Shown here one piece after another: positions 52,863 through 63,440 of a stretch of DNA of 64,000 bases. Within the stretch, counting starts at the first letter, position 1; the number at the start of each line of letters is the position of its first letter. This DNA comes from Mannheimia sp. USDA-ARS-USMARC-1261. Lineage in GTDB: Bacteria > Pseudomonadota > Gammaproteobacteria > Enterobacterales > Pasteurellaceae. A program made the translations under genes and the position numbers. Below the pieces are notes generated by a model, which was given only the letters and a program-made list of their open reading frames with translations, had not been told where the DNA came from and did no database searches. The stretch is from assembly GCF_000521605.1 (NCBI RefSeq), contig NZ_CP006942.1:496001-560000 (forward strand). Direction: 5' to 3'.

Positions 52863-53498
52863 ATGTTAAAAAACATTAAAAAAATTATAGTAACAGGTTT
52901 AGTAGCAGTGTCTGCATTATTTTCAACCACAGCATTTGCAGAAACCAGCCCTTATGTATTAATGCAACAAACAGCAGATAAGTTATTTGGCAATATCAAA
53001 GCGAATCAAAGCAAAATAAAAGCAAATCCTGAATATTTACGTACTATCGTGCGTAACGATTTAATGCCGCACGTTCACGTAAAATATGCAGGTCAGTTAG
53101 TATTAGGCAAAAATTTAGCCTCTGCAACCGATGCACAAAAAGAAGCTTTCTTTACTGCATTTGGTCAATTTGTTGAGCAATCTTATGCACAAGTTTTAAC
53201 GCAATATCAAGATCAACAAGTGCAAATTGAAAGTCCGAAATCAGTGGATGGTAAATCAATTGTGAGCATTCGTGTAAATGTATCTGGTAAAGGTGCGGCA
53301 CAGCCAATTAAATTAGACTTTAAATGGCGTAAAAACAGTAAAAGCGGTGAATGGCAAGCCTACGATATGGCTGCTGAAGGTGTGAGTATGGTTGCAACCA
53401 AACAAAATGAATGGGCTGGTGTAATTCGCCAAAAGGGAATTGATGCCTTAACTGCACAAGTAGCTCAATCAGCAAAACAACCAATCACCTTAAAATAA
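52863..53498 (+). CDS. mlaC: MlaC, periplasmic phospholipid shuttle
   Basis: Soluble periplasmic lipid carrier of 211 residues with a signal peptide ending at AFA. Typical phrases: DLMPHVHVKYAGQLVLGKNL and DFKWRKNSKSGEWQAYDMAA, EGVSMVATKQNEW. It ferries phospholipid between the outer membrane MlaA complex and MlaFEDB. Neighbouring genes support the call. Confidence 0.95.
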   Translation: MLKNIKKIIVTGLVAVSALFSTTAFAETSPYVLMQQTADKLFGNIKANQSKIKANPEYLRTIVRNDLMPHVHVKYAGQLVLGKNLASATDAQKEAFFTAFGQFVEQSYAQVLTQYQDQQVQIESPKSVDGKSIVSIRVNVSGKGAAQPIKLDFKWRKNSKSGEWQAYDMAAEGVSMVATKQNEWAGVIRQKGIDALTAQVAQSAKQPITLK

Positions 53499-53509
53499 GG
53501 TGTTTAGTT

Positions 53510-53833
53510 ATGCCTCAAAAAACATTACAATGGGACATTCAGCAAAACAATGAAAGTCTATTTGTGAAACTATCGGGCGAATTAACTCGTAACACGTTGC
53601 TTCCACTATGGAAGCAACGTGCTTCTTTTTTATCCCCAAAAGGCAATCAAAAGTTATATTGGGATTTAAAAGAGATCACTCGTGTGGATTCTGCCGGCTT
53701 TACGTTACTTGCTGAATTATTAAATCATTATCATAAAGTAATACCAAATTCTCTGATCAACACGCCAGATTCTGTGAAAACATTAGCAGAACTCTATGAT
53801 TTAGATGGTTGGTTTGAGCAATTTATTATTTAA
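53510..53833 (+). CDS. mlaB: MlaB, STAS-domain subunit
   Basis: Small cytoplasmic STAS protein of 107 residues that stabilises MlaF. LFVKLSGELTRNTLLPLWKQ and WDLKEITRVDSAGFTLLAEL (STAS core with the conserved DSAG) are present. It begins 11 bases after mlaC. Confidence 0.92.
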   Translation: MPQKTLQWDIQQNNESLFVKLSGELTRNTLLPLWKQRASFLSPKGNQKLYWDLKEITRVDSAGFTLLAELLNHYHKVIPNSLINTPDSVKTLAELYDLDGWFEQFII

Positions 53834-53849
53834 AGAATTAGGACTTAGA

Positions 53850-54110
53850 ATGACTCCATCACAAATTGAAGAAATTTTAAAACAAAGCTTAACCGATGTA
53901 GCCGAAGTTCACGCACAAGGCGAAAATGCCCACTTTGGTGTAATTGTAGTGAGTGATAGTATTGCCGCACTTTCAAAAGTAAAACAACAACAAGCGGTTT
54001 ATGCTCCCTTAGCAGATTATTTCACAACAAATGAAATTCACGCATTAACCATTAAAGTATTCAGTACAGAAAAATGGAAAACTGAACGTTTGCTAAATAT
54101 GGTTGGTTAA
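53850..54110 (+). CDS. ibaG: BolA-family protein IbaG
   Basis: This is an 86-residue protein (ATG at 53,850). MTPSQIEEILKQSLTDVAEV and HFGVIVVSDSIAALSKVKQQ, with the late IHALTIKVFSTEKW, match the acid-resistance BolA paralogue found between mlaB and murA in E. coli (YrbA). BolA-type proteins pair with monothiol glutaredoxins. Contains an uptake word (ACAAGCGGT, about 53,990). Confidence 0.93.
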   Translation: MTPSQIEEILKQSLTDVAEVHAQGENAHFGVIVVSDSIAALSKVKQQQAVYAPLADYFTTNEIHALTIKVFSTEKWKTERLLNMVG

Positions 54111-54116
54111 TAATCA

Positions 54117-54142
54117 TAGGGGCAAATTGCAATTTGCCCCTA
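54117..54142. repeat. 26-base perfect palindrome
   Basis: TAGGGGCAAATTG followed by its exact complement CAATTTGCCCCTA, in the 77-base gap between ibaG and murA. No T-run follows directly. A hairpin for RNA processing or a dispersed intergenic palindrome. Confidence 0.7.
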
Positions 54143-54181
54143 CAAATTCGAATAAATTGCTATTCTTAATTTTAGGACTAA

Positions 54182-55468
<1,287 letters not shown>

Positions 55469-55490
55469 TTGCAACATTTTCTACAAAAAG

Positions 55491-55525
55491 AACCGCTTGT
55501 TAGTGAAACTATCAAGCGGTTTTTT
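55491..55525 (+). terminator. USS-type terminator of murA
   Basis: AACCGCTTG (55,491-55,499) pairs with CAAGCGGTT (55,513-55,521) followed by TTTTT. Two inverted uptake words form the stem. Confidence 0.85.
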
Positions 55526-55555
55526 GCTATTTATAGTAGTAGGTAACTTTATTTA

Positions 55556-55599
55556 AAATTATTCTCATTTATATTGAAACTTTTTCAATTTCCTATAAT
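55556..55599 (+). promoter_or_regulatory. promoter region of the TonB-dependent receptor, possible Fur site
   Basis: TATAAT at 55,594-55,599 is a good -10. Upstream AAATTATTCTCATTTATATT resembles a relaxed Fur box, and TTGAAACTTTTTCAA (55,574-55,588) is a separate palindrome overlapping the -35 area. Iron control is inferred. Confidence 0.45.
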
Positions 55600-55663
55600 A
55601 TATGCACAACTAAGCTAAAGCGATTTAGCAATTGTTTCAATATACTACCTATAAAGGAATTTT

Positions 55664-58168
55664 ATGACAATCTTAACATCATTTAAGCTGAACAAAATTG
55701 CATTATTTGTAAGTGCATTTTCCATCTCAGCAACCACATTTGCAGAGGTAAGTAATACAGATGATTCAGCTTCAGAAGAAGTTAAATTGGATACTGTTAT
55801 TGTTTCTGGAGTTCCTTTCAGTCAACAAGTGGGTACGCAAAAATTGACAGAAGAGCAAATCAAACGTCGCCCAACCAAAGATGGAAATATTACGGAACTA
55901 TTAAGAATTAACCCTAATGTTCAGTTTTCGAATACATCAGATACATCAATTACAGGTGGTGAGATTGCACCAAATGAAGTTTCTATTCACGGTGAGGCTT
56001 TCTATAACAATAATTATACAATTGATGGATTGTCTAATAATGATAATTTAAATCCAGCAACTAGCAATGCATTTAAAGAAGCAAAAGATCCTGATGGCTA
56101 TTCTCCAACAGATCTACCAGGAGGTGGAACGCAATCATTTTGGATTGATAGTAGCTTGCTCAAAAATGTAGAAGCATTTGATAGTAATATATCTGCTAGA
56201 TACGGTAATTTTACAGGTGGTGTTATTAATGCAGAATTGAAAGATCCTGATTTGTCTGCTCATCACGGCAAAATGTTTTACCGCATTACCCGTGATGATT
56301 GGGCTTCATTTAAAGTAGATAACCCTACTTCATTTGAAATAGCAGATAGTTTAAATAAACAACCAATGTTTACTAAACAACAGTATGGTTTAGTGTTAAA
56401 TCAGCCATTGAGTGAAAAAGCAGGGATTCTTTTTCAATATAGTCGCAGTGAGTCTAAAATCCCTTATCAACATACTGGTTTAGGAATTTGGGAAAATCAA
56501 CGCAGAACCAATGAAACTTATATTTTACGAGGTGTTTATTTTCCCGATAACGGCGATTTAATTAAAGCGACTGTGATGTACTCACCACATCAATCTCGTT
56601 ATTATAAAGAGAATATGAAAGACAGTAAATTTACTAACACTGGTGGTGGTGTACAAGCTAATTTACAGTGGGATCATAATTTTAGCTGGGGAAGTATGAC
56701 TTCTAATTTGGGCTATAAGAAATCGGGCAATAGAATCAACCATACCAGCAATATTTATAACTACTATGTGCCAACTGCAAGTATTAATTGGTGTAGTACC
56801 TACAATTCTAAAACAGGGAACTGTATTTCTGCTTTAGAAGGTGGGTACGGCAAATTTAGCACAGAAAAAACCACTTGGACAGCAAAACAAGATTATAAAG
56901 TTAATGAGTTTGATACAGGCTCAGTTGCTCATAATTTTTCTTTTGGTTGGCAAATTGATTTGGCCAAAGCAAAATATAAACGTTTTGAAGATGTTTATAC
57001 GAATGTCTATGCTAAAACAACTGCAACAGCCTGTACTTATTGTATTGCCGGTGAACAATATTTGAGAAGCTATACTGTTTATCCTGCTCGAACGGTAAAA
57101 GCAACAGATAATACCTATGCTATTTATGCAGAAGACAGTATGAAATGGAAGAATTTCACCGCAACATTAGGATTGCGTTTTGATTATGACGAATATCTCA
57201 ATAATCCGAATTTTGCTCCTCGTGTTTCTTTAGGTTATGACGTATTTGGTAATCAAAATACGCAATTGTTTGGGGGCTATAACCGCTATTATGCAGGTAC
57301 GATGCTGACGTATAAACTTCGCAATAGCTATAATTTAAGAACAGTTTACACTAGAAATTCGGCAACAGCGGCATTTACGGAAAACGTGCAAAATGCAAGC
57401 TATGATGTTTCTGATTTAGAAACACCCTATAGCGATGAATACACTTTAGGTGTTGCTCAAAAAGCCTTTAATACGCTTTGGACATTAAAATGGGTAAATC
57501 GCCACGGTAAAAATCAATTTACACGTGCTTCGACTACTGTTGATGGTGTGAGAACTTTCTATATGACGAATGACGGTCGTAGTAAAAATGATACCTTTAC
57601 TTTAACTGCAAAACCATTGACCCCTTGGAAATGGCGTTTTGTTGAGTTGGATACAAACTTTGGTGCTCAAATTAGCGATACTAGAAAAAATTATCAAGAT
57701 TATGATTCAACTGCGGAAGATGAAGGCATTGATATGATGATTTTAAATGGCAAATTAAAGCCACTCACAGATGGTTTGCCAGCAAAAGATTATAATACCG
57801 CTTGGTCAACATTCTTGGAATTAAATACTTATTTTCCGTCTATTCGTTTAGATTGGAGCCAACGCTTTAGTTATAATGCGGGGTATCGTTACTACAAAAC
57901 GACTTCGGCAACTTGTTCAACATCAATTACAGCTTGTGGTAGCTATGAAGGTAAAGTGAAAATTTATGATGAACAAAAACAAGGTAGTTACTTCAATTTG
58001 GATTGGCGTTTTGCTTATAAACAGCCAACGGTTAGAGATCAGTACCTTGAATTAACACTTGATATCAATAATGTGTTAAACCGCAAAATCCTTACCCAAA
58101 CTTCAGGCTCTACAAATACTTACAAAATGGGTCGCAACTTCTGGTTAGGTGCGAGTTACAACTGGTAA
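55664..58168 (+). CDS. TonB-dependent outer-membrane receptor (YddB/FusA-like by context)
   Basis: This is an 834-residue receptor. Signal peptide ends at TFA (about 28). EEVKLDTVIVSG is a TonB-box-like segment, and the plug domain follows (ITELLRINPNVQFSNTSDTS, EVSIHGEAFYNNNYTIDGLS). The barrel ends with NFWLGASYNW, a terminal aromatic for Bam insertion. Cysteine pairs in predicted surface loops (about C376/C386, C457/C460, C750/C758) suggest disulfides. The next two genes encode an M16 protease and an SbmA-like ABC transporter, as in E. coli yddB-pqqL-yddA. The ligand is unknown; a protein or peptide, perhaps iron-containing, is the leading guess. Confidence 0.9.
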   Translation: MTILTSFKLNKIALFVSAFSISATTFAEVSNTDDSASEEVKLDTVIVSGVPFSQQVGTQKLTEEQIKRRPTKDGNITELLRINPNVQFSNTSDTSITGGEIAPNEVSIHGEAFYNNNYTIDGLSNNDNLNPATSNAFKEAKDPDGYSPTDLPGGGTQSFWIDSSLLKNVEAFDSNISARYGNFTGGVINAELKDPDLSAHHGKMFYRITRDDWASFKVDNPTSFEIADSLNKQPMFTKQQYGLVLNQPLSEKAGILFQYSRSESKIPYQHTGLGIWENQRRTNETYILRGVYFPDNGDLIKATVMYSPHQSRYYKENMKDSKFTNTGGGVQANLQWDHNFSWGSMTSNLGYKKSGNRINHTSNIYNYYVPTASINWCSTYNSKTGNCISALEGGYGKFSTEKTTWTAKQDYKVNEFDTGSVAHNFSFGWQIDLAKAKYKRFEDVYTNVYAKTTATACTYCIAGEQYLRSYTVYPARTVKATDNTYAIYAEDSMKWKNFTATLGLRFDYDEYLNNPNFAPRVSLGYDVFGNQNTQLFGGYNRYYAGTMLTYKLRNSYNLRTVYTRNSATAAFTENVQNASYDVSDLETPYSDEYTLGVAQKAFNTLWTLKWVNRHGKNQFTRASTTVDGVRTFYMTNDGRSKNDTFTLTAKPLTPWKWRFVELDTNFGAQISDTRKNYQDYDSTAEDEGIDMMILNGKLKPLTDGLPAKDYNTAWSTFLELNTYFPSIRLDWSQRFSYNAGYRYYKTTSATCSTSITACGSYEGKVKIYDEQKQGSYFNLDWRFAYKQPTVRDQYLELTLDINNVLNRKILTQTSGSTNTYKMGRNFWLGASYNW

Positions 58169-58246
58169 TGTTATAGGTACAAGCGGTTAAATTTTTCCGA
58201 TTTTTTGCAAATTGTTAAATAAAAATGACCGCTTGTTTTATACGAT

Positions 58247-58280
58247 CCTCTCGTTTTTTAACGAGAGGCTTTTCTTTTTT
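58247..58280 (+). terminator. intrinsic terminator between receptor and protease
   Basis: CCTCTCGTT (58,247-58,255) pairs with AACGAGAGG (58,260-58,268) followed by CTTTTCTTTTTT. Two opposed uptake words lie just before it (about 58,179-58,236). It should cut most transcripts after the receptor gene. Confidence 0.8.
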
Positions 58281-58290
58281 AGGTGAGTAG

Positions 58291-61026
58291 ATGCGTTTTA
58301 TTTTAACAGCGATTTTATTGATGCTCTCAGCATTTAGCCTTGCAGAAAAATCCAATCCGATTCAAGGGAAACTCGATAACGGATTGCGTTACACTATTTT
58401 ACCGTTGCATAGCGAAAAAGATCATTTGGAAATTCGAATGAAAGTCTATGCCGGAGCAGTTGATGAAACCGATGAGCAAGCAGGGGTTGCTCATATGGTT
58501 GAGCATTTAGTGTTTCGTGCAACCGAAAAATATCCGGACGGTTTGATGCCGTATCTACACGAGCAAAAATGGGTAAGAGGACGTAATTACAATGCGGTAA
58601 CGACTTATGATAATACCTCCTATATGCTAACGCCACCTAAAACATCAAACTTAGAGAAAAGCCTTGAAGCGTTATCACAAATGCTGTTTCACGCCAAACT
58701 CACGCAAGTTGATCTTGATGTTGAAAGGAAAATCATTATGGAAGAGTGGCGGCAAGGGCAGGGAGTTGGAGCAACAATGAACCAACAACGCAGTGCCGCA
58801 ATTCGTGCGGATTCTCGCTATATTCGCAGCCCGGTTATTGGCACGCCCGAAAGTATTGCCAATATGCCGGCAAGTCAGTTACAGCAATATTATCAAACCT
58901 GGTATGTGCCGAACAATATGCAATTATTAATTGTGGGGGATACAAATCAGGAAGAGGCGAAAACGTTGATAAAAAAGTACTTTGGTTCACTAGCTGAGAA
59001 ACCGGTACCGAAACGAGATTATTTAGACCCAACACTTTCAGATAGAGTACTAATTAATAAAATCCAAGATCCTCGTAGCGGAATAAGCCAAATTTCTTAT
59101 GTGTTTCGCTTAAATGACAGTCAAACACACAGTCAAGATGATCTTGGACGTTTTGAAAGGCTGGTTGATAAGCTTGCATTAGCTGCCTTACAGCAACGCT
59201 TACGTAATCAAAGTGGTTCATTGCCAAAAGGTGTATCAAATATCTTACCTCGTAAATCAGATATTGGCCCAAATACGACTGCAATTGGTCTATTTGCCAG
59301 TGTAGAAGAAAAAGGACATCTGAAAGGCTTAAACCAACTTTTAAAAGAAATTGAGCGTATAAAAAAATTCCCTATTACTGCTGAAGAGTTAGAAAAACAA
59401 AAACAGCCAATTAAAGCACAGATTGAAAGTGCTAAAAATCATTTAGAAGATAGAGATTTTGCCCAATGGATGCAACGGATGGTAGATACGATTTTAGTTG
59501 ATAAACCTTATTTGACTCAATTAGAAATAGCGATGATGACTCAACCTTTACTTGAAAAGATAACGGTAGAAGATATTAATAATCGCATTTTGAAATGGTT
59601 CTCAGCAAAAGATCGTATTATAAATTACCAACCTCCTCGCTCTACGTCATTAACTCTCACAAAAAATAATGTGGAGAGTGTGGAAGCAGAAGTAAGACAA
59701 TTAGAAATTATTGCTCCAGAAAAAGAGGCAGAGATTGAGCCAATGTCTCTCAATAGCTTGAGTAGTAAAGGTAAAGTATTAAATGAGCAGATATTTCCTG
59801 AACAATCGGTAACTCAATTTATTCTATCAAATGGCGATAAAGTTGTGTGGTTGAAGTCGGCTATTGCGAAAGAAAAAACCTATTTTGAAGCACAAAGTTC
59901 AGCTGGTTTTAAAGCAGAAGGATTAGGCGTATGGCAGAGTCAGCTTGCTTCAAAATTAATTGCACAAAATGCACCGCTTGATTGGGAAATTGAGCAACTT
60001 AAACGTTGGAAAGAGGTAAATAAAGTGAATTTATCCATCAAGCAAACAGAAACAAAATTAATCTTTAATGCTACGGTAGATAATACTCATTTTAGTGATT
60101 TACTCCGTTTGTTCTATGCTTACCAAGTTGAAACTAAAGTGAAAGAGGGGCTAGATGAAACCAAAGAATCTATTTCTCGTACCATTGATTTGCAAAACGA
60201 AAAAAATGTGGAAAATGAGCGATTGAGAGAGCTTTCCAAATTACGTTTTGATAACGAAGCAGTGAATGAATATTTGCCTACTAAACTATCACTCGATGCT
60301 TTAACCGAGCAGGATTTAAATTCTCACTGGAAAAAGATGATGTCAGCTCCAACAACCTATTTTGTATTAAATGATCTGAAAAAATCAGAAATGGTAGCAT
60401 TAATTGAGCAATATTTAGCTGATGTACCTCGCAACAAGCGGTTAAATTCGACCAAAATTTTACCAGTTGCAGGGCAAGGCATTGTACGTTTTGCGATGAA
60501 TCCAGAGCCTAAAGATGATGTGAAAATGTGGAGCTTTACTCCTTACAAATGGCAAGGAAAAGATGCGGTATTGGTATCATTACTCAAACAGATTGCGACT
60601 AATAAGCTCAAGTTATCACTCAGAGATCAACATTTAGGTGTTTACAGTTTACGTTTTGAAAGTACACTTAATCCAGACACGCAGCGAGTAGAGTCAGAGT
60701 TGAGCTTTACGACAAATCCTGAAAAAACAGATCATCTGATAGCACAAGCTCAGAGGGTACTAGAAGGTTTAGCAAATCAAATTACACTTGATGATATCAA
60801 AATAGCGAAGGCTCAATTTTTGAAAGCAGAGCAAGAACGTTTGAAAGAACCTTACACTTGGTTTAGCCGTTTGATGCTGAGCGAAAATCAGTTTGGTACA
60901 CCACAATATCTCAATGATATGCAGTATTTAGCTGATGGAATCAGTTTAGAAAAAATAAAAGTAATGGCTAAAAATATTTATAATCCAGCAAATAAAAAAG
61001 TATTTATTACCACTCCAATAAAATAA
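58291..61026 (+). CDS. pqqL: periplasmic M16 zinc protease, PqqL/FusC-like
   Basis: Two-lobed pitrilysin-family protease of 911 residues with a signal peptide (LTAILLMLSAFSLA). The inverted zinc motif HMVEH is at residues 68-72, with the third ligand Glu in VERKIIMEEW (about 151-152). Four M16 homology segments are expected; the N-terminal half is well conserved. E. coli PqqL and Pectobacterium FusC are the nearest types, and FusC cuts imported ferredoxin in the periplasm to release iron. The gene follows the receptor after a terminator and runs into the ABC transporter gene 11 bases downstream. The gene name refers to the E. coli homologue; it has no role in PQQ synthesis here. Confidence 0.88.
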   Translation: MRFILTAILLMLSAFSLAEKSNPIQGKLDNGLRYTILPLHSEKDHLEIRMKVYAGAVDETDEQAGVAHMVEHLVFRATEKYPDGLMPYLHEQKWVRGRNYNAVTTYDNTSYMLTPPKTSNLEKSLEALSQMLFHAKLTQVDLDVERKIIMEEWRQGQGVGATMNQQRSAAIRADSRYIRSPVIGTPESIANMPASQLQQYYQTWYVPNNMQLLIVGDTNQEEAKTLIKKYFGSLAEKPVPKRDYLDPTLSDRVLINKIQDPRSGISQISYVFRLNDSQTHSQDDLGRFERLVDKLALAALQQRLRNQSGSLPKGVSNILPRKSDIGPNTTAIGLFASVEEKGHLKGLNQLLKEIERIKKFPITAEELEKQKQPIKAQIESAKNHLEDRDFAQWMQRMVDTILVDKPYLTQLEIAMMTQPLLEKITVEDINNRILKWFSAKDRIINYQPPRSTSLTLTKNNVESVEAEVRQLEIIAPEKEAEIEPMSLNSLSSKGKVLNEQIFPEQSVTQFILSNGDKVVWLKSAIAKEKTYFEAQSSAGFKAEGLGVWQSQLASKLIAQNAPLDWEIEQLKRWKEVNKVNLSIKQTETKLIFNATVDNTHFSDLLRLFYAYQVETKVKEGLDETKESISRTIDLQNEKNVENERLRELSKLRFDNEAVNEYLPTKLSLDALTEQDLNSHWKKMMSAPTTYFVLNDLKKSEMVALIEQYLADVPRNKRLNSTKILPVAGQGIVRFAMNPEPKDDVKMWSFTPYKWQGKDAVLVSLLKQIATNKLKLSLRDQHLGVYSLRFESTLNPDTQRVESELSFTTNPEKTDHLIAQAQRVLEGLANQITLDDIKIAKAQFLKAEQERLKEPYTWFSRLMLSENQFGTPQYLNDMQYLADGISLEKIKVMAKNIYNPANKKVFITTPIK

Positions 61027-61037
61027 AAGGGTATTTC

Positions 61038-62708
61038 GTGATTAGATTTTTTAAAAATTTAGGGGCTTTATGTAAGCCTTATTGGGTTAATAAGAATCGC
61101 TGGTTGTCGTGGCTGATGGCGGCAGTTATTATTGGTATTGGTTCAATTGTTACTTACTTGAATGTAAAAATTACCGATTGGTCTAAAGTATTTTATGATG
61201 CGTTGGCTAATTTAGAAATTGAGAAAGCCTACTCACTTTTGAGTGAATATTTAATTTATCTCTCTATTTTTGTGTTAATAAGCGTATATAGGACTTGGTT
61301 ACGCAAGCTATTGATTATCCATTGGCGTGAATTTATGACCAAGCAATTTTTAGATCAATGGCTTTCTAAGCAGATCTACTATCGCTTAGCACATCGCAAA
61401 AAAATGGATAACCCAGACCAGCGAATTGCGGAAGATATTCGCCTTTTTATTGAATATAGCATTGAGTTAACTATTTCATTTATTTTTAATGTAGTACAAC
61501 TTTGGGCATTTTTTATGGTGCTCTGGAATTTATCGGGCAAACCCGAGTTTGAAATTTTTGGTGAAAAATATATAGTTGAAGGTTATTTAGTTTGGGTTGC
61601 ACTGATTTATTCGATTTTTGGCACATTAATCACACATTTAATTGGACGGAAATTGCATACGCTCAATTATCAACAACAAGTCTATGAAGCGAATTTCCGT
61701 ACAAGTCTTATTCGTAAGCAAGATAATTCCGAACAGATTGCTCTCTATAAAGGTGAAAGAGTAGAAAAAACCACTCTAATAGAAGAATTTAAAGCGATTG
61801 TAAAAAACTGGCGTTTATTAATGGATAGAGAACGTAATCTCGGCTTTTTTACTGTAGGTTATGATCGTTTTTCTATGCTATTACCCGTGCTGTTTTCCAT
61901 TCCGTTATTGGCAGCGAAAATCATTACTTTCGGTGGGATTATGCAAATTCGCAACGCATTTAGTGTCGTGATTAATGCCTTCAGCTGGTTTATTTTTGCT
62001 TATTCTATTATTCCAAAATGGACATCGGCAATTTCTCGTCTTAGCCAATTAAAGCAAGAAATGGACGAATTGGAAAATGTAGTTAAGTCTGAGGCAGAAG
62101 CAACAAATAAAATGCTTGAAACAGATAAGCTTTCCATTTACACCCCCGAAAATCAAGCTTTGTTCAATCAACTTTCTTTAGCCATTGATGCAGGAAAATG
62201 GATTCGCTTAAAGGGAAAAAGTGGTTTAGGTAAATCTACACTATTGCGTGTGTTAAGTGGTATTTGGGATTATTATGATGGGCGGTATAAACGCCCAACT
62301 AAATCCAGTTTACTTGTACCACAACGCAGCTACTTAAATGAAGGATCACTTGCTGATGTTTTGAGCTACCCAAATCATAATATTTATACTGATGAGAGAA
62401 TGAATCAAGTACTTGAACAAGTAGGTCTTAGTAAATGGCAAAACCGTTTAAGGGAAAATCACGCTTGGCATAATGTATTTTCTGGAGGAGAGCAACAACG
62501 TATCGCCTTTGCCCGTATTTTATTGAATAAACCGGAATTGATTTATTTAGATGAAGCAACTTCAAGCCTAGATGAACAATCTGCTTATTATTTGCTAGGA
62601 TTATTAAAGCAAGCATTACCAAGCTCTTCAGTTATTTATATTACCCACCAGCAAGCTTTAGCACAGTTTGCTGATCAGGAAATTGATCTAACGGATTATA
62701 AGGCGTAA
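61038..62708 (+). CDS. yddA: SbmA/BacA-like ABC transporter with fused ATPase (YddA type)
   Basis: This is a 556-residue half-transporter with the permease first. Residues about 1-340 form the SbmA_BacA membrane domain (WSKVFYDALANLEIEKAY, FLDQWLSKQIYYRLAHRKKM and NPDQRIAEDI are the hallmarks). The ATPase domain has Walker A KGKSGLGKST (about 392-401), signature FSGGEQQR (about 482) and Walker B LIYLDEATSSLDE. SbmA relatives carry peptides across the inner membrane. In this setting it could import fragments made by the M16 protease, or export. Starts with GTG, 11 bases after the protease stop. Confidence 0.9.
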   Translation: MIRFFKNLGALCKPYWVNKNRWLSWLMAAVIIGIGSIVTYLNVKITDWSKVFYDALANLEIEKAYSLLSEYLIYLSIFVLISVYRTWLRKLLIIHWREFMTKQFLDQWLSKQIYYRLAHRKKMDNPDQRIAEDIRLFIEYSIELTISFIFNVVQLWAFFMVLWNLSGKPEFEIFGEKYIVEGYLVWVALIYSIFGTLITHLIGRKLHTLNYQQQVYEANFRTSLIRKQDNSEQIALYKGERVEKTTLIEEFKAIVKNWRLLMDRERNLGFFTVGYDRFSMLLPVLFSIPLLAAKIITFGGIMQIRNAFSVVINAFSWFIFAYSIIPKWTSAISRLSQLKQEMDELENVVKSEAEATNKMLETDKLSIYTPENQALFNQLSLAIDAGKWIRLKGKSGLGKSTLLRVLSGIWDYYDGRYKRPTKSSLLVPQRSYLNEGSLADVLSYPNHNIYTDERMNQVLEQVGLSKWQNRLRENHAWHNVFSGGEQQRIAFARILLNKPELIYLDEATSSLDEQSAYYLLGLLKQALPSSSVIYITHQQALAQFADQEIDLTDYKA

Positions 62709-62797
62709 AGAGAAATTCCACAGAATAAAAATATCTGGGATTTTGTAAAAAATAGGGGAAAAATAACCGCTTGTAAAGTAGTTACAAGCAAGTTTTA

Positions 62798-63376
62798 CTA
62801 TCCTTTCAACCTAAATCTCCCCCTGCTATAACGGGTTTTCATTAAAGCTAAAATCTGCTCTTTCTCATTACTTACGCTTTGTTGGCTCTGTTTTGCTACA
62901 ACTAAAGAATGTTGAATAGAGTGAGCGTGAGTAATCGCAATAGCTAAAGCATCAGCGGCATCTGCTTGTGGTTTAGCTGAGAGTTGTAGCATTCGGGTTA
63001 CCATATCTTGTACCTGAATTTTATCCGCAGAACCAATACCAGTAACCGTTTGTTTTACTAATCTCGCAGCATATTCAAATACCGGTAAATCGTGATTGAC
63101 CGCAGCCACAATTGCTGTACCTCGTGCTTGCCCTAGTTTTAACGCAGAATCCGGGTTTTTTGCCATAAAGACTTGTTCAATAGCAAACATATCGGGCTGG
63201 AATTGAGTGATAATTTCGCTCACGCCAGCGTAAATGCGTTTAAGACGAGTTGGTAAATCTTCCACTGTTGTGCGAATTGCACCACTTCCAAGATATTCTA
63301 AATGCCGCCCGTTTTGGCGGATGACCCCATAACCAGTTACCCGAGAGCCAGGGTCAATTCCTAAAATAATAGCCAT
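62798..63376 (-). CDS. ruvC: crossover junction endodeoxyribonuclease RuvC
   Basis: Holliday-junction resolvase of 192 residues. [20 protein letters not shown] holds the first catalytic Asp (8), [20 protein letters not shown] the Glu, and [15 protein letters not shown] the two late Asp residues. The C-terminal 20 residues ([18 protein letters not shown]) are basic. It is convergent with the ABC transporter gene; an uptake-like hairpin lies between (about 62,767-62,788). ruvA and ruvB are not adjacent in this window. Confidence 0.96.
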   Translation of the reverse strand: MAIILGIDPGSRVTGYGVIRQNGRHLEYLGSGAIRTTVEDLPTRLKRIYAGVSEIITQFQPDMFAIEQVFMAKNPDSALKLGQARGTAIVAAVNHDLPVFEYAARLVKQTVTGIGSADKIQVQDMVTRMLQLSAKPQADAADALAIAITHAHSIQHSLVVAKQSQQSVSNEKEQILALMKTRYSRGRFRLKG

Positions 63377-63440
63377 TTCTGTTATAAATAAAATAAGCGA
63401 GAAGGTATATCTTCTCGCTTATAGTTTAATTAATCAATGC

